A stretch of DNA of 64,000 bases, taken from positions 1 to 64,000 of the forward strand of contig SUYM01000001.1 in the NCBI GenBank assembly GCA_015060455.1, written 5' to 3'. The DNA is from Bacteroidales bacterium (lineage in GTDB: Bacteria; Bacteroidota; Bacteroidia; Bacteroidales; UBA932). A program made the position numbers and the translations under genes. The notes beneath the pieces are model-generated. The model had not been told where the DNA came from and made no database searches. It worked only from the letters and a program-made list of their open reading frames with translations. Numbering within the stretch: position 1 is the first letter of the stretch; every line of letters starts with the position of its first letter. Shown here one piece after another: positions 8,670 to 17,681 of this stretch.

Positions 8670-9500
8670 ATGAATAAGCGTATTCTTACCTTGATCTTGA
8701 CCGCCCTCTTTGGCATTTGCTATAACTCAGATGCTCAGGTTCTTCATTACATGATGAAGAAAGTGGAAAATCTGGTGTATAGCAAATGGGAGAATGATTC
8801 TGAAGGCAACAGATGTCTCAATTATTATAACAATGACTACTGTCATTATCTGCACATACAGGATGGGGATAAGACAGTCTTGCGCCCAGGTAAGAATACG
8901 GTTTATAAGAGGAGCAAAGGTGAACTGGAAAGCCCCTACAAGTATGGCAAGACCTATTACCTTTACAGAGGTTGCTTTCCTAATAAAAAATTTGATCCGT
9001 TCTTTACTTATGCGCTGCCTTTTAAGGATGGGGCGCGTGTCAGATGGAAGATTGACAGACGTGAGCCCAAGCGTACCTTGCTGATGCAGTGTGAATCATG
9101 TGATACCGTGTATGCATCACGTTCCGGAGTGGCATGTCGTATCAATCCGGACAAATCTTCCTTGCTCGTTTATCATAATGACTGCACATTTGCTGGATAT
9201 ATGAATATGACAGAGTGTTTTATTTCTCCAGGTCAGCAGGTCAATACGGGGGATCCGATTGGAATATCAAATTCTGAGGGTCTTTCAATGACGATATTTT
9301 TCCTTGATGAAAATCTTTTTGCAGACGGAAAGCACATAGTTCATCCATACACTCATATCATGCCTGTTTTCCGGACAGATAAGGGCGATATCCGTCTTGA
9401 AACCAAGACAATATACAGATCTGTGATTGATGCAGATATCCTTACCAAGGAAATGAGCAAGTCGGAGAGGAAACGTTATCTTAAAAGAATTCAGAAATGA
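8670..9500 (+). CDS. Secreted protein with a degenerate LytM/M23-like domain
   Basis: A 276-residue protein with an N-terminal signal peptide (hydrophobic ILTLILTALFGIC, likely cut after SDA). Residues about 145-215 resemble the M23/LytM fold: YASRSGVACRI, LLVYHNDCTFAGYMNM and then FISPGQQVNTGDPIG, which matches the conserved V-x-x-G-x-x-I-G turn. The zinc-binding HxH and the upstream H-x-x-x-D of active peptidases are not present, so it is probably a non-catalytic LytM module, as in amidase activators. That role is inferred. It overlaps the next gene by 4 nt (ATGA), so the two are likely made together. Confidence 0.6.
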   Translation: MNKRILTLILTALFGICYNSDAQVLHYMMKKVENLVYSKWENDSEGNRCLNYYNNDYCHYLHIQDGDKTVLRPGKNTVYKRSKGELESPYKYGKTYYLYRGCFPNKKFDPFFTYALPFKDGARVRWKIDRREPKRTLLMQCESCDTVYASRSGVACRINPDKSSLLVYHNDCTFAGYMNMTECFISPGQQVNTGDPIGISNSEGLSMTIFFLDENLFADGKHIVHPYTHIMPVFRTDKGDIRLETKTIYRSVIDADILTKEMSKSERKRYLKRIQK

Positions 9501-10342
9501 AAAGGCTTTCCCTGATGCTGTTCTGTGTCCTGTTCTTAGGACAGTCTGCATTTTCCCAGGATAATGCGTATTCCAACAATGTGGGACTTGATATCATATA
9601 TGAGGGAGAGTCTCTCTCTGCCAGGAATATCGAAAAAATTGAGAGAATGTCGGAATATATGACCGACTTTTATTCTAAACTGGGTTTGAGTGATGATTTG
9701 CAGATTCACCTGAAGGTGTTCAAGACACAGGAAGAAGGATATGGATACATCAACTCGATATATCCGGACAGAAAACAGTATCGGAAAACCAGATCTGACG
9801 AATATTTTGGAACAGGTACGAGCGGCTTGTATATTCCTAAGATGCAGACTGCTGTCATTTTGGGACTGGAGCAGGGGATAGACAGAGGTGTCCGTGTCAT
9901 ATTCCATGAGTTAAGCCATCACTTTACCCGCAGACTCTTTGAGAACAGGACTCCACCCATCTGGTTGAATGAAGGGCTGGCCGAACATTTCGAGAGCATG
10001 ACCTATTCCAAGAAAAATGGGTGGACATCTGATGTCTCAGATATGGAAAAAGGCAGGTTGAGAACTCTGTATATGCTCGGAGAACTGGATTTGGAAGGTC
10101 TGTTTGACATGAGTAGGAATGAATTCATGGCAAAACATAAGAACGAAGGTCAGGTATATTATTCATTTGCACATGTAGCTGTTGTAGTGCTGATGAAGAA
10201 TCTTGATCATTCGGAATTAGCCGTGTTGATGTCAAGGCTGGACAACCGTTCCACAGATGTAATTCAGTCTTCTGTCGTGTCGGACTTGTTTCCCGGGGGC
10301 ATGGAGGCATATAAGAGGGCTGTCTATGAATTTATAAGGTGA
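9497..10342 (+). CDS. Secreted gluzincin-like metallopeptidase (DUF1570/MA-like)
   Basis: A 281-residue protein with a signal peptide (MKRLSLMLFCVLFLGQSAFS). The zinc-peptidase signature is clear: IFHELSHHF (HExxH, about residues 136-144), followed 20 residues later by WLNEGLAEHFE, giving the third ligand glutamate of gluzincins. The rest resembles the DUF1570/peptidase MA-like families, usually periplasmic or cell-surface. The substrate is unknown. Translational overlap with the degenerate LytM protein upstream suggests a joint role in the envelope. Confidence 0.7.
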   Translation: MKRLSLMLFCVLFLGQSAFSQDNAYSNNVGLDIIYEGESLSARNIEKIERMSEYMTDFYSKLGLSDDLQIHLKVFKTQEEGYGYINSIYPDRKQYRKTRSDEYFGTGTSGLYIPKMQTAVILGLEQGIDRGVRVIFHELSHHFTRRLFENRTPPIWLNEGLAEHFESMTYSKKNGWTSDVSDMEKGRLRTLYMLGELDLEGLFDMSRNEFMAKHKNEGQVYYSFAHVAVVVLMKNLDHSELAVLMSRLDNRSTDVIQSSVVSDLFPGGMEAYKRAVYEFIR

Positions 10343-10370
10343 TTTTGGTATGAAATTATAATTACTTTGC

Positions 10371-10378
10371 TATATTTG
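10371..10378 (+). promoter_or_regulatory. Rubrerythrin promoter -7 box TATATTTG
   Basis: A perfect TAnnTTTG, 29 nt before ATG 10408. Confidence 0.65.
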
Positions 10379-10407
10379 CAGGAAAGGTTTTACTAAATGA
10401 TTTTGAT

Positions 10408-10950
10408 ATGAAAGAATTAAAAGGATCACAGACTGAAGCGAATCTTCAGACTGCATTTGCAGGCGAATCTATGGCCCGCAATAAATACACTTACTATGCT
10501 TCAAAGGCAAAGAAGGACGGTTATGTGCAGATTGGCAAACTCTTCGAGGAGACAGCAAACAACGAGAAGGAGCATGCAAAGATCTGGTTCAAGCTTCTCC
10601 ACGGCGGTGAAATGCCAGACACTGCAACAAACCTTCTTGATGCAGCGGAAGGTGAGAACTATGAGTGGACTGACATGTATGCAGGTTTCGCTGTTACAGC
10701 CCGCGAGGAAGGCTTCGATGAGATTGCAGTTCTGTTTGAGAAAGTGGCGGCAATCGAGAAGATGCATGAGGAGCGCTATCGTAAACTTCTTGCAAACGTT
10801 GAAGGCGGACTCGTATTCTCTCGTGACGAGGATATGATGTGGGAGTGCTCTAACTGCGGTCATATCGTGGTTGGCAAGAAGGCTCCTGAAATCTGCCCTG
10901 TCTGCAAGCATGCGAAGAGTTATTTCATGATTCACCCGACTAACTACTAG
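10408..10950 (+). CDS. rbr: Rubrerythrin
   Basis: A 180-residue rubrerythrin, a cytosolic peroxide reductase of anaerobes. The N-terminal four-helix ferritin-like domain holds the di-iron ligands in [33 protein letters not shown] and EKMHEERY. The C-terminal rubredoxin-like domain has WECSNCGHI and CPVCKHAK, the four cysteines that bind a single iron. Length and order are standard. It stands alone between its own promoter and a strong terminator, consistent with an oxidative-stress gene in an anaerobe. Confidence 0.96.
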   Translation: MKELKGSQTEANLQTAFAGESMARNKYTYYASKAKKDGYVQIGKLFEETANNEKEHAKIWFKLLHGGEMPDTATNLLDAAEGENYEWTDMYAGFAVTAREEGFDEIAVLFEKVAAIEKMHEERYRKLLANVEGGLVFSRDEDMMWECSNCGHIVVGKKAPEICPVCKHAKSYFMIHPTNY

Positions 10951-10957
10951 AATTTTT

Positions 10958-11032
10958 CACGGGGCACCCCGTGCAAAAACATACTGAAACTGCTCGCGAT
11001 ACCCTGAAATTCGATGGTATTGCGAGCAGTTT
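10958..11032. terminator. Two back-to-back hairpins between convergent genes
   Basis: CACGGGG and CCCCGTG (10958-10973) form a perfect short palindrome. A second hairpin pairs 10987-11003 with 11016-11032 (16 of 17 plus a wobble) and ends in T residues. They separate the convergent rubrerythrin and pssA genes and can serve both directions. Confidence 0.75.
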
Positions 11033-11059
11033 TACTGTAATATTGCGCGTGATGCTGTC

Positions 11060-11779
11060 CTACTTCTTGTGAAATGGATAGCTGACAATGTTCATCAGGA
11101 TGTATGCGATGAAGATAAACAGCACCGCATGGGAGAAATGCTGACCGAGGATGAGGGTCACGGCTACGGCAATGGCCGATACGATGATGAAGGACATCCT
11201 TATCCATTTCAGTTCGACTGGCGCACCCTTCTTGAATTTCATTGAGAACATAGGTATGTTGCTTATCAGCAGCAGGGACAGGAGTGCACTTGCGACAGGA
11301 ATCATCCATGTGCTCTCGGCTACAATTCTTGCAATGTTGTTGATGTCCAGATATGATATTGCGGCGAAAGAGCCACAGATCATGGCACATGCCGGAGTCG
11401 CGAGTCCGATGAAATTCTCGCCCTGGCGGTCATCTACATTGAATTTGGCAAGCCTCAGGGCAGAGAACACCGTGATAATGAATGGTATGTAGCATATCCA
11501 CTGTCCCCAGTTGTACCAATCCATGCATTTATACAGCATCACGGCCGGAAGAAGTCCGAAAGTGATAAGGTCTGCAAGTGAGTCAAGTTCCTTGCCCATA
11601 GGGGAGTAGGCATTGAGAAGCCTCGCTGCCATACCGTCGCAGAAATCACATGCCGCGCCTGCGAGCATAAGATAGAATGCTATGTCAAGGTGCCCTTCAA
11701 GTGCTTGAAGCACTCCGAATACTCCGCATAGGAGATTCAGGCAGGTGATTGTATTGGGGATTTGTCTGATGATCTTCAT
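11060..11779 (-). CDS. pssA: CDP-diacylglycerol-serine O-phosphatidyltransferase
   Basis: A 239-residue integral membrane enzyme making phosphatidylserine from CDP-diacylglycerol and serine, the route to phosphatidylethanolamine. The CDP-alcohol phosphotransferase signature is complete: DGMAAR (about residues 48-53) followed by GKELDSLAD, which supplies the metal-binding aspartates. Several hydrophobic helices follow. It starts 6 nt after the C1 peptidase gene on the same strand and probably shares its promoter. Confidence 0.93.
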   Translation of the reverse strand: MKIIRQIPNTITCLNLLCGVFGVLQALEGHLDIAFYLMLAGAACDFCDGMAARLLNAYSPMGKELDSLADLITFGLLPAVMLYKCMDWYNWGQWICYIPFIITVFSALRLAKFNVDDRQGENFIGLATPACAMICGSFAAISYLDINNIARIVAESTWMIPVASALLSLLLISNIPMFSMKFKKGAPVELKWIRMSFIIVSAIAVAVTLILGQHFSHAVLFIFIAYILMNIVSYPFHKK

Positions 11780-11785
11780 AATGAT

Positions 11786-12958
11786 TTATCTGATACCGAG
11801 TTTTTTCTTGATGTCATTTGGAAGGGCGTCCTTGTGAACGACTATATTCAGGGTCTTGTAACGCACAAATGCATCTGATGCGTACCAGATTCCCTTATAT
11901 TTTCCGGCTTCTCCCCATGAATTCTTCACCATGAAGTATATGTTGCCGTTCTGATCCTGTGCCAGACCATATACATGCATTCCATGGTCGTCAGTGGTGG
12001 TCTTGCGGTCATACGCATCCTGACGCATCTCCTGGGTGGCTACAATTTCCTTCGGAAGTTCTGCCTTAGGTTCCTCCTTGTTTTCATCTGCTGTCTTTCC
12101 GACCCATTTCTCCTGGTCAGAACCGGCAGAAGCCTTCTTCTCTTCAACAGGCATCACTGCAAGTCCGTTTCTTGTAAAGCCCTTTTCGCTGACGTCAGAA
12201 CCCCATGCGAATGTGTATCCGTTTTCTATGGCATTGTACATCACTGCCATAAGTTCGTCGATAGGAAGGTTGTATGCCGTGTCCCAACGCCAGTTGTCAG
12301 GAACTTCGATGATGAACTGGCTGTAGAACGGATGGTGGCTGAACGAACTGAGGTTGACATAATCGGAAACATTTATGCCGAGGTGGTACCTATATTCTTC
12401 CGGTGTGAACGTTCTGTTTCCGACCTTGAATTTTTCAGGATATTCTCCAAGATATGCCTCTACAATGCCGTCAAAACCATTCAACCATGCAGTGGTGAGT
12501 TTCTTGTTGGGATTCTTTGCTACTGCGCTCACATATCCCTTCAAGACTGCATCAAGTTCGTTCTGTTCCGGCTTTTCTGTGCCATAGTTCATGCCTGGCA
12601 TAGCATCCTGAGGTACGATTCCGTAGTCTTCGATCACATGCAGGACGTCTCCGAAAGAACTTCCTGCTGCAAAATTGAGGTGGCCGTCAAGTCTGACATA
12701 TTTGACGGCTCTGTCTCTGTATGACTTTCCTACAACGAACATCTCTGAAAGATCGACTGAGTCTCCCTTTTCCCTGAGAATTTCAGATTCAATGAATGAC
12801 AGGGCAGAGAAGCACCAGCATGTGCCGGAGCGGTACTGGTTCTTGATGGATGTAATCGGGTTTTCCTTGATGGTAGTGAATTCATAATCAACTGACTGTG
12901 CGGTTGCTGAGATGGCAAGAAGGCACACAGACGCTGCTAAGATTGATTTTATTTTCAT
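11786..12958 (-). CDS. C1-family cysteine aminopeptidase (bleomycin hydrolase/PepC-like)
   Basis: A 390-residue papain-fold peptidase. It starts with a signal peptide (MKIKSILAASVCLLAISATA), so unlike cytosolic PepC it is exported. The catalytic Cys lies in RSGTCWCFS (about residues 43-51); the His lies in DHGMHVYGLA and the Asn in VKNSWGE near the C-terminus, the order expected for bleomycin hydrolases. A charged linker rich in K and E (about residues 283-310) replaces the usual compact segment. It is first in a two-gene unit with pssA, with a -7 box at 12990. Confidence 0.85.
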   Translation of the reverse strand: MKIKSILAASVCLLAISATAQSVDYEFTTIKENPITSIKNQYRSGTCWCFSALSFIESEILREKGDSVDLSEMFVVGKSYRDRAVKYVRLDGHLNFAAGSSFGDVLHVIEDYGIVPQDAMPGMNYGTEKPEQNELDAVLKGYVSAVAKNPNKKLTTAWLNGFDGIVEAYLGEYPEKFKVGNRTFTPEEYRYHLGINVSDYVNLSSFSHHPFYSQFIIEVPDNWRWDTAYNLPIDELMAVMYNAIENGYTFAWGSDVSEKGFTRNGLAVMPVEEKKASAGSDQEKWVGKTADENKEEPKAELPKEIVATQEMRQDAYDRKTTTDDHGMHVYGLAQDQNGNIYFMVKNSWGEAGKYKGIWYASDAFVRYKTLNIVVHKDALPNDIKKKLGIR

Positions 12959-12989
12959 ATAATCTATATTAAGAGTAATTCAAATCATA

Positions 12990-13017
12990 CAAAGATACAT
13001 AATTTATAGTAACTTTG
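12990..13017. promoter_or_regulatory. Divergent promoter pair (peptidase leftward, hydrolase rightward)
   Basis: On the minus strand 12990-12997 reads TATCTTTG, 32 nt before the peptidase start. On the plus strand 13010-13017 reads TAACTTTG, 21 nt before ATG 13038. The -7 boxes are only 12 nt apart, so the two promoters probably interfere. Confidence 0.6.
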
Positions 13018-13037
13018 TAATGAGGTATGGTACTAAT

Positions 13038-13670
13038 ATGAGAAAAATACTTTACATACATGGCATGGGAGGGGGAAGCGATTCACGTATTCCTTCCATT
13101 TTGAGTGAATGTTTATGCAGTACTCACCCCAATGAGGTGGCTGTGACGGTCCGTACGTACGATTTTGATCCGGAGATCGCTCATGAGCAGATAACCTCAT
13201 GGGTGGATGAAATCAAGCCGGATATGGTCATAGGGGAGTCCCTCGGTTCCATGCACGCCTTGCGCATTGAGGGTGTGCCTAAGATATTTGTTTCGCCTGC
13301 CTTGAATACCCATATATATTTCAAGTTGCTTTCCTGGCTTACACTCATACCTGGTGTGACCGGCATTTATGACAGGATATATCGTCCTCGCGAAGGAGAC
13401 CGCCAGAGGCTTCATTTCACACCGGGAGTTCTTAGGAAGTATATGGCTCATAGGAAAGCGGCCATGTCTGCACCTGTTCCGGAGGGTGTATATGCCTTCT
13501 TTGGAACGAAGGACCACTATCGCAGAAGCGGTATTGTGAGCGTGAGGACGTGGAAAAGACACTTTGGAGACACCTTCACCATCTATGACGGCACTCATTT
13601 CATGGAAGAGGAGTTTGTCCGGTCCATATTACTCGATAAGGTTTTTGAGGTTTTGAATATCAATAAATAA
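13038..13670 (+). CDS. Alpha/beta hydrolase, YqiA/YcfP-like esterase fold
   Basis: A 210-residue cytosolic hydrolase. ILYIHGMGGGSDS gives the oxyanion-hole strand, GESLGSMHA (about residues 67-75) the nucleophile elbow with Ser, FGTKDHY the acid and DGTHFMEEEF the His. Size and pattern fit the short YqiA-like family. ATG 13038 is preferred over ATG 13020 because the latter starts 3 nt after the -7 box. Substrate unknown. Confidence 0.75.
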   Translation: MRKILYIHGMGGGSDSRIPSILSECLCSTHPNEVAVTVRTYDFDPEIAHEQITSWVDEIKPDMVIGESLGSMHALRIEGVPKIFVSPALNTHIYFKLLSWLTLIPGVTGIYDRIYRPREGDRQRLHFTPGVLRKYMAHRKAAMSAPVPEGVYAFFGTKDHYRRSGIVSVRTWKRHFGDTFTIYDGTHFMEEEFVRSILLDKVFEVLNINK

Positions 13671-13703
13671 AACAAAAGAGTTATCATCGATAACTCTTTT
13701 GTT
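13671..13703. terminator. Perfect bidirectional terminator hairpin
   Basis: Fifteen base pairs, 13671-13685 with 13689-13703, and a 3-nt loop. A-rich and T-rich arms make it usable by the hydrolase gene (+) and the aminotransferase gene (-). Confidence 0.85.
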
Positions 13704-13726
13704 ACATAATCTTCCTGTTAAAAAGA

Positions 13727-14929
13727 CTAAATTGTCCTTCCTGGATAAGCCTTGAGACCCTCTTCAAGTATTCTCAGCGCCTTTTCCATCTCAGGAACTT
13801 CGAGGACGTAGGCTATTCGTGCATGGTTGAGTCCCTTGCCCGGAGTCTTGTAGAACGATGCCGCAGGAGTTACCATAGTGGTTTCATTGTCGATGCGGAA
13901 TGTTTCAAGCATCCATCTTGCGAAACTCTCGACATCATCGACAGGGAGTTCCGCTATGGTATAGAAGGCACCCATAGGGAGCGGAGTGAACACGCCTTCG
14001 ATCTTGTTGAGACCGTTGATCATATAGTCCCTTCTCTTGATATATTCCTCACGTACCGCCTCGAAATATTCGTCCGGTGTGTCGAGTGCTCCGATTGCAG
14101 CATGCTGACCGATGACAGGCGGGCAGAGACGTGCCTGAGCGAACTTCATTGCAGCGGCCATCACGTCCTTGTTGTGAGATACGATACATCCGATACGTGC
14201 ACCGCAGAGGTTGTATCTCTTTGAAACTGAATCAATGAGGATGACGTTCTGCTCAAGTCCCGGGATGTTCATTGCCGAGAAATGCGGTTCGTCTGTGTAG
14301 CAGAACTCACGATATACCTCGTCTGAAAGCAGGAAGAGGTCGTGCCTGCGTGCAATCTCACCGAGAGCGAGCATGCTTTCCTTCGAGTACTGTGTGCCGG
14401 TCGGATTTCCCGGGTTACATACGAGGATAGCCTTGGTCTTATCAGTGATCGCCTTCTCGAACTCTTCAATGTCAGGCACCTGGAAACCGTTTCTGATGTC
14501 GGTAGGGATGGCCTTGAGAGTGAGACCGTTCATGAAGGCGAAGGTGTTGTAGTTGGTGTAGAATGGTTCAAGGACGATGACCTCGTCGCCAGGGTTGCAG
14601 GCGATTTCAAGAGCGAGATTGACACTTTCGCTGCCGGCAACTGTGGTAATAAGTTCATCGACTGTGATATCGATGCCGATCTTCTTGTAATATTTCTCGA
14701 CAAGACCCTTGCGGAGTTCCATCAGACCTGCTGAGTGCGAGTATGATACGTTCTCCAGAGAGAAGTTCTTTATTGCGTCAAGCGCGCATTTCGGTGATTT
14801 GATGTCGGGTTGACCTACATTGAGGTGATAGACCTTTGTGCCCTGCTTCTTGGCAGCGTCTGCTAACGGTACGAGTTTTCTGATTGCAGAAGCAGGCATT
14901 GCCTGTGCTTTTGTCGAGATATTAGCCAT
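13727..14929 (-). CDS. Pyridoxal-phosphate aminotransferase, class I (aspartate type)
   Basis: A 400-residue fold-type I aminotransferase. The PLP lysine lies in DSVSKRYNLCGARIG (about residues 232-246), with VCNPGNPTG upstream and the substrate-carboxylate Arg near the C-terminus in NHARIAY. It resembles the aspartate/aromatic aminotransferases widely annotated in Bacteroidota; the exact amino acid cannot be assigned. It has its own -7 box within the 3-prime end of the upstream phosphatase gene. Confidence 0.85.
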   Translation of the reverse strand: MANISTKAQAMPASAIRKLVPLADAAKKQGTKVYHLNVGQPDIKSPKCALDAIKNFSLENVSYSHSAGLMELRKGLVEKYYKKIGIDITVDELITTVAGSESVNLALEIACNPGDEVIVLEPFYTNYNTFAFMNGLTLKAIPTDIRNGFQVPDIEEFEKAITDKTKAILVCNPGNPTGTQYSKESMLALGEIARRHDLFLLSDEVYREFCYTDEPHFSAMNIPGLEQNVILIDSVSKRYNLCGARIGCIVSHNKDVMAAAMKFAQARLCPPVIGQHAAIGALDTPDEYFEAVREEYIKRRDYMINGLNKIEGVFTPLPMGAFYTIAELPVDDVESFARWMLETFRIDNETTMVTPAASFYKTPGKGLNHARIAYVLEVPEMEKALRILEEGLKAYPGRTI

Positions 14930-14954
14930 GTTTATGATTGTTTATGTTAATTTT

Positions 14955-15635
14955 CTATAAATCGCGCAAATATACGGAAAAATCTTTTATCTCATTCCCT
15001 TGATTGAACCAATTTGAGAGCACTTTTACATAGGTTTCGTTATGCAGGTCTGTTCCATAGAACGAGACGATTCCCTCGGAGATGATTCTGTTCACGTTTT
15101 CCCGGGCTGCAAGTCCATACAGACCGGCAAGCGAACCGTAGTTGCATTGGATAAGTACTCCTGCCTCCACAAATGACATGAGTTCCTTCCACGACAGGTA
15201 GAAATAGCGTTCAGGGTGGGGTAGGACAGGGGTAAGCCCCATAGCCATGACTTTCCTGAACTCCTCAATCGGCTTGATGTCCCCCATCTTCTCAGGCTTG
15301 CTTATGGGGAGTTCCATGAGTATGTACTTATCCTCAATGGGCATGAGCCACCCCTTTTCCAGCACCTCGGGCCATGTCTGGGGCACGAGTCTGTATTCAG
15401 CGGACATTTTCAGTTCAATATCTATACCTGTTTCACTGACTGCCTCGACGAGTCTGTCGAAGGCCTCCTGTATCAACTGAGGTGTATTAGGGTATTTTGA
15501 TGTTATATGAGGAGTGCAGGTGACGCGCTCAAAACCCCAATCCTTCAATGCTTTGGTCAGAATAAGGGATTCATTGAGGTCCCTGGCTCCGTCATCAATT
15601 CCGGGAAGTATGTGGCTATGGAAATCTAATTTCAT
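14955..15635 (-). CDS. PHP-domain phosphatase, CpsB/YwqE-like
   Basis: A 226-residue PHP-fold metal-dependent phosphatase of the CpsB/YwqE group, which dephosphorylates tyrosine kinases controlling polysaccharide export. Metal-binding motifs: DFHSHILPGIDDG at the N-terminus, TPHIT (about residues 41-45), LPHPERY and GTDLHNE near the C-terminus. Length is normal. Its start overlaps the maf stop by 4 nt, so it is translated with maf. No tyrosine kinase is present in this window. Confidence 0.85.
   Translation of the reverse strand: MKLDFHSHILPGIDDGARDLNESLILTKALKDWGFERVTCTPHITSKYPNTPQLIQEAFDRLVEAVSETGIDIELKMSAEYRLVPQTWPEVLEKGWLMPIEDKYILMELPISKPEKMGDIKPIEEFRKVMAMGLTPVLPHPERYFYLSWKELMSFVEAGVLIQCNYGSLAGLYGLAARENVNRIISEGIVSFYGTDLHNETYVKVLSNWFNQGNEIKDFSVYLRDL
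14967..14974 (-). promoter_or_regulatory. Aminotransferase promoter -7 box TATATTTG
   Basis: A minus-strand TAnnTTTG, 37 nt upstream of the start at 14929 and inside the last codons of the CpsB-like gene. Confidence 0.55.
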
Positions 15636-16210
15636 ATGAATTTCTGTAATTCCTGATAGACAAGATGAGTAGGGAAACCCATGATTGTAAAATATGAACC
15701 CTCGATTTTATCTATTCCTATATATCCTATCCACTCCTGAATGCCGTATGCTCCGGCTTTGTCAAAAGGTCTGTATGTGTCTATATAGTGATATATCTCG
15801 TTGTCTGTCAATGGTTTGAAATGGACAATTGCAGTATCGCTCAATGTCGATGTGTGTCTGTGGTCACGTATTGTGACGGCAGTGATCACCTTGTGGGAGC
15901 GTCCGGACAGCATTTTCAGCATCTGATAGGCATGGTCCCGGCTTTTGGGTTTGCCCATCACATTGCCTTCGCACAGGACGAGAGTGTCGGAGGTGATAAG
16001 TATCTCATCTTCAAGAAGATCTCTATGAAAACCTGAGGATTTGCCGACAGAAAGGACTGACGGTATGTCTTCAATTGGAGTGTCAGGCGGATATATCTCG
16101 TCAACGTTGTTTTGGGTATCTACCTGAAAATCAACGCATAAGCCAGCGAGTAACTCCTTTCTTCGAGGAGACGCGCTGGCCAATATTATCTTTTTCCCTT
16201 TTGTGTCCAT
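15632..16210 (-). CDS. maf: Maf family nucleotide pyrophosphatase
   Basis: A 192-residue Maf protein, a house-cleaning nucleoside triphosphate pyrophosphatase. It has the substrate loop LASASPRRKELL at residues 10-21, the catalytic Asp in ITSDTLV and DKAGAYGIQEW near residue 155. Length is typical. First gene of a two-gene unit with the PHP phosphatase. Confidence 0.92.
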   Translation of the reverse strand: MDTKGKKIILASASPRRKELLAGLCVDFQVDTQNNVDEIYPPDTPIEDIPSVLSVGKSSGFHRDLLEDEILITSDTLVLCEGNVMGKPKSRDHAYQMLKMLSGRSHKVITAVTIRDHRHTSTLSDTAIVHFKPLTDNEIYHYIDTYRPFDKAGAYGIQEWIGYIGIDKIEGSYFTIMGFPTHLVYQELQKFI

Positions 16211-16232
16211 AGTTCTATATAGAATAAGAACA

Positions 16233-16250
16233 CAAAATTACGCAAAAATA
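16233..16250 (-). promoter_or_regulatory. Two candidate -7 boxes for maf
   Basis: The minus strand carries TAATTTTG (16233-16240) and TATTTTTG (16243-16250), 23 and 33 nt before the maf start. Only one is likely to be used. Confidence 0.45.
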
Positions 16251-16257
16251 GTGATAC

Positions 16258-17649
16258 TTAGAGCAGTTTCTTCACAAGAGAGAACATCTTGTATGGCATA
16301 TATCTGAACGGCAGGTCAATCCATGTGCCTGTGGCGACAATCGACCTTGTGTGGCTGAATGCCTCGAAACTTTCCTTCTTGTGATATCTGCCCATTCCGG
16401 AGTTCCCTACGCCTCCGAACGGTATGTTCTCGTTGGCAATGTGCATTATGACGTCGTTGATGCAGCCTCCGCCGGAGGATGTGTGCCGTATGATGTCCCA
16501 GCCGTCAGATTCTTTGCCGAAGTAGTAGAAGGCGAGAGGTTTTTCGCGGGAGGTTACAAACGATATGACTGTGTCACGGAATGAATCGTCGCCTATGGTT
16601 ATCATCGGAAAGACCGGACCGAAGATCTCCTCAGTCATGACAGGGGAGTCCAAGGACATATTTTCTATGATCGTAGGCTCTATGAAACGTGTTTTGGCAT
16701 CAGCACGACCTCCATATACGATGTCCCCGTCCTTGAAATATCCCGTCACCCTTTCGAATGCCTTGTCGTTGACCATGCGGACATAATGCCTGTCCCTGGC
16801 AATGTCCTGACCGTGCAGTTCGCCTGCCTTTTCAGCAAATGCCTTTACAAACTTGTCCTTGACATCCTTGTGAATCAGGATATAGTCAGGCGCTATGCAG
16901 GTCTGTCCGCTGTTCAGGGTCTTGCCCCAGGCAAGTCTTTTCGCAGCGACCTCAATGTCAGCAGTCTTGTCAATTATGCACGGACTCTTGCCTCCAAGTT
17001 CAAGAACGACAGGGGTAAGGTGCTGTGCGGCTGCCGTCATGACGGTTTTGGCGAGAGCAGGGCTTCCTGTGAAGAATATGATGTCCCATCTCTGTTCCAG
17101 CAGTGCAGTGTTGACATCCCTATGGCCTTGGACGACTGCGATATATCTGCTGTCGAAGGTTTCTTCTATCATTTTTGCGATGACCTCTGATACATGAGGC
17201 ACGTATGGCGACGGCTTCAATACGGCAGTGCATCCTGAGGATATGGCTCCCACAAGCGGGTTGAGAAGAAGTTGCACCGGATAGTTCCACGGAGATATGA
17301 TCAGAGCGTTTCCAAGCGGCTCTTTCACGATATAACTCCTTGACGGGAAGAGTTTCAGCGGCGAGCAGACCTTCTTGCGGCGGGCCCATTTCCTGATGTT
17401 GCCAAGATGGGAGCGCAATTCGGACTTTACGATGCTGATTTCTGTCATGTATGCCTCTTCATACGACTTATGAAGGTCTGTCCAGAGGGCATCTGCAAGC
17501 GGTTTCTCCCATTTGTCCATTGCATCGAGCATCTTGCGGAGCATGGTCTTGCGGAACTTTATATCCAGGGTGGCACCTGTGGCGAAAAACTCCTTCTGGG
17601 CATTCCTGATGCTGATTATCTGTTGTGTAGATGTATTCTCGATATCCAT
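16258..17649 (-). CDS. Aldehyde dehydrogenase, class 3 type
   Basis: A 463-residue NAD(P)-dependent aldehyde dehydrogenase. The catalytic Glu is in LELGGKSP (about residues 208-215), the nucleophilic Cys in SGQTCIAPDY (about 242-251), and FFTGSPALA is the cofactor loop. The short length and the C-terminal hydrophobic tail resemble the class 3 (fatty aldehyde) group. It follows the SDR gene by 32 nt on the same strand; an oxidation sequence alcohol to aldehyde to acid is an attractive inference. Confidence 0.9.
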   Translation of the reverse strand: MDIENTSTQQIISIRNAQKEFFATGATLDIKFRKTMLRKMLDAMDKWEKPLADALWTDLHKSYEEAYMTEISIVKSELRSHLGNIRKWARRKKVCSPLKLFPSRSYIVKEPLGNALIISPWNYPVQLLLNPLVGAISSGCTAVLKPSPYVPHVSEVIAKMIEETFDSRYIAVVQGHRDVNTALLEQRWDIIFFTGSPALAKTVMTAAAQHLTPVVLELGGKSPCIIDKTADIEVAAKRLAWGKTLNSGQTCIAPDYILIHKDVKDKFVKAFAEKAGELHGQDIARDRHYVRMVNDKAFERVTGYFKDGDIVYGGRADAKTRFIEPTIIENMSLDSPVMTEEIFGPVFPMITIGDDSFRDTVISFVTSREKPLAFYYFGKESDGWDIIRHTSSGGGCINDVIMHIANENIPFGGVGNSGMGRYHKKESFEAFSHTRSIVATGTWIDLPFRYMPYKMFSLVKKLL

Positions 17650-17681
17650 TTGTTTAAAATCTTTATATGCAAAGTAAGCAA

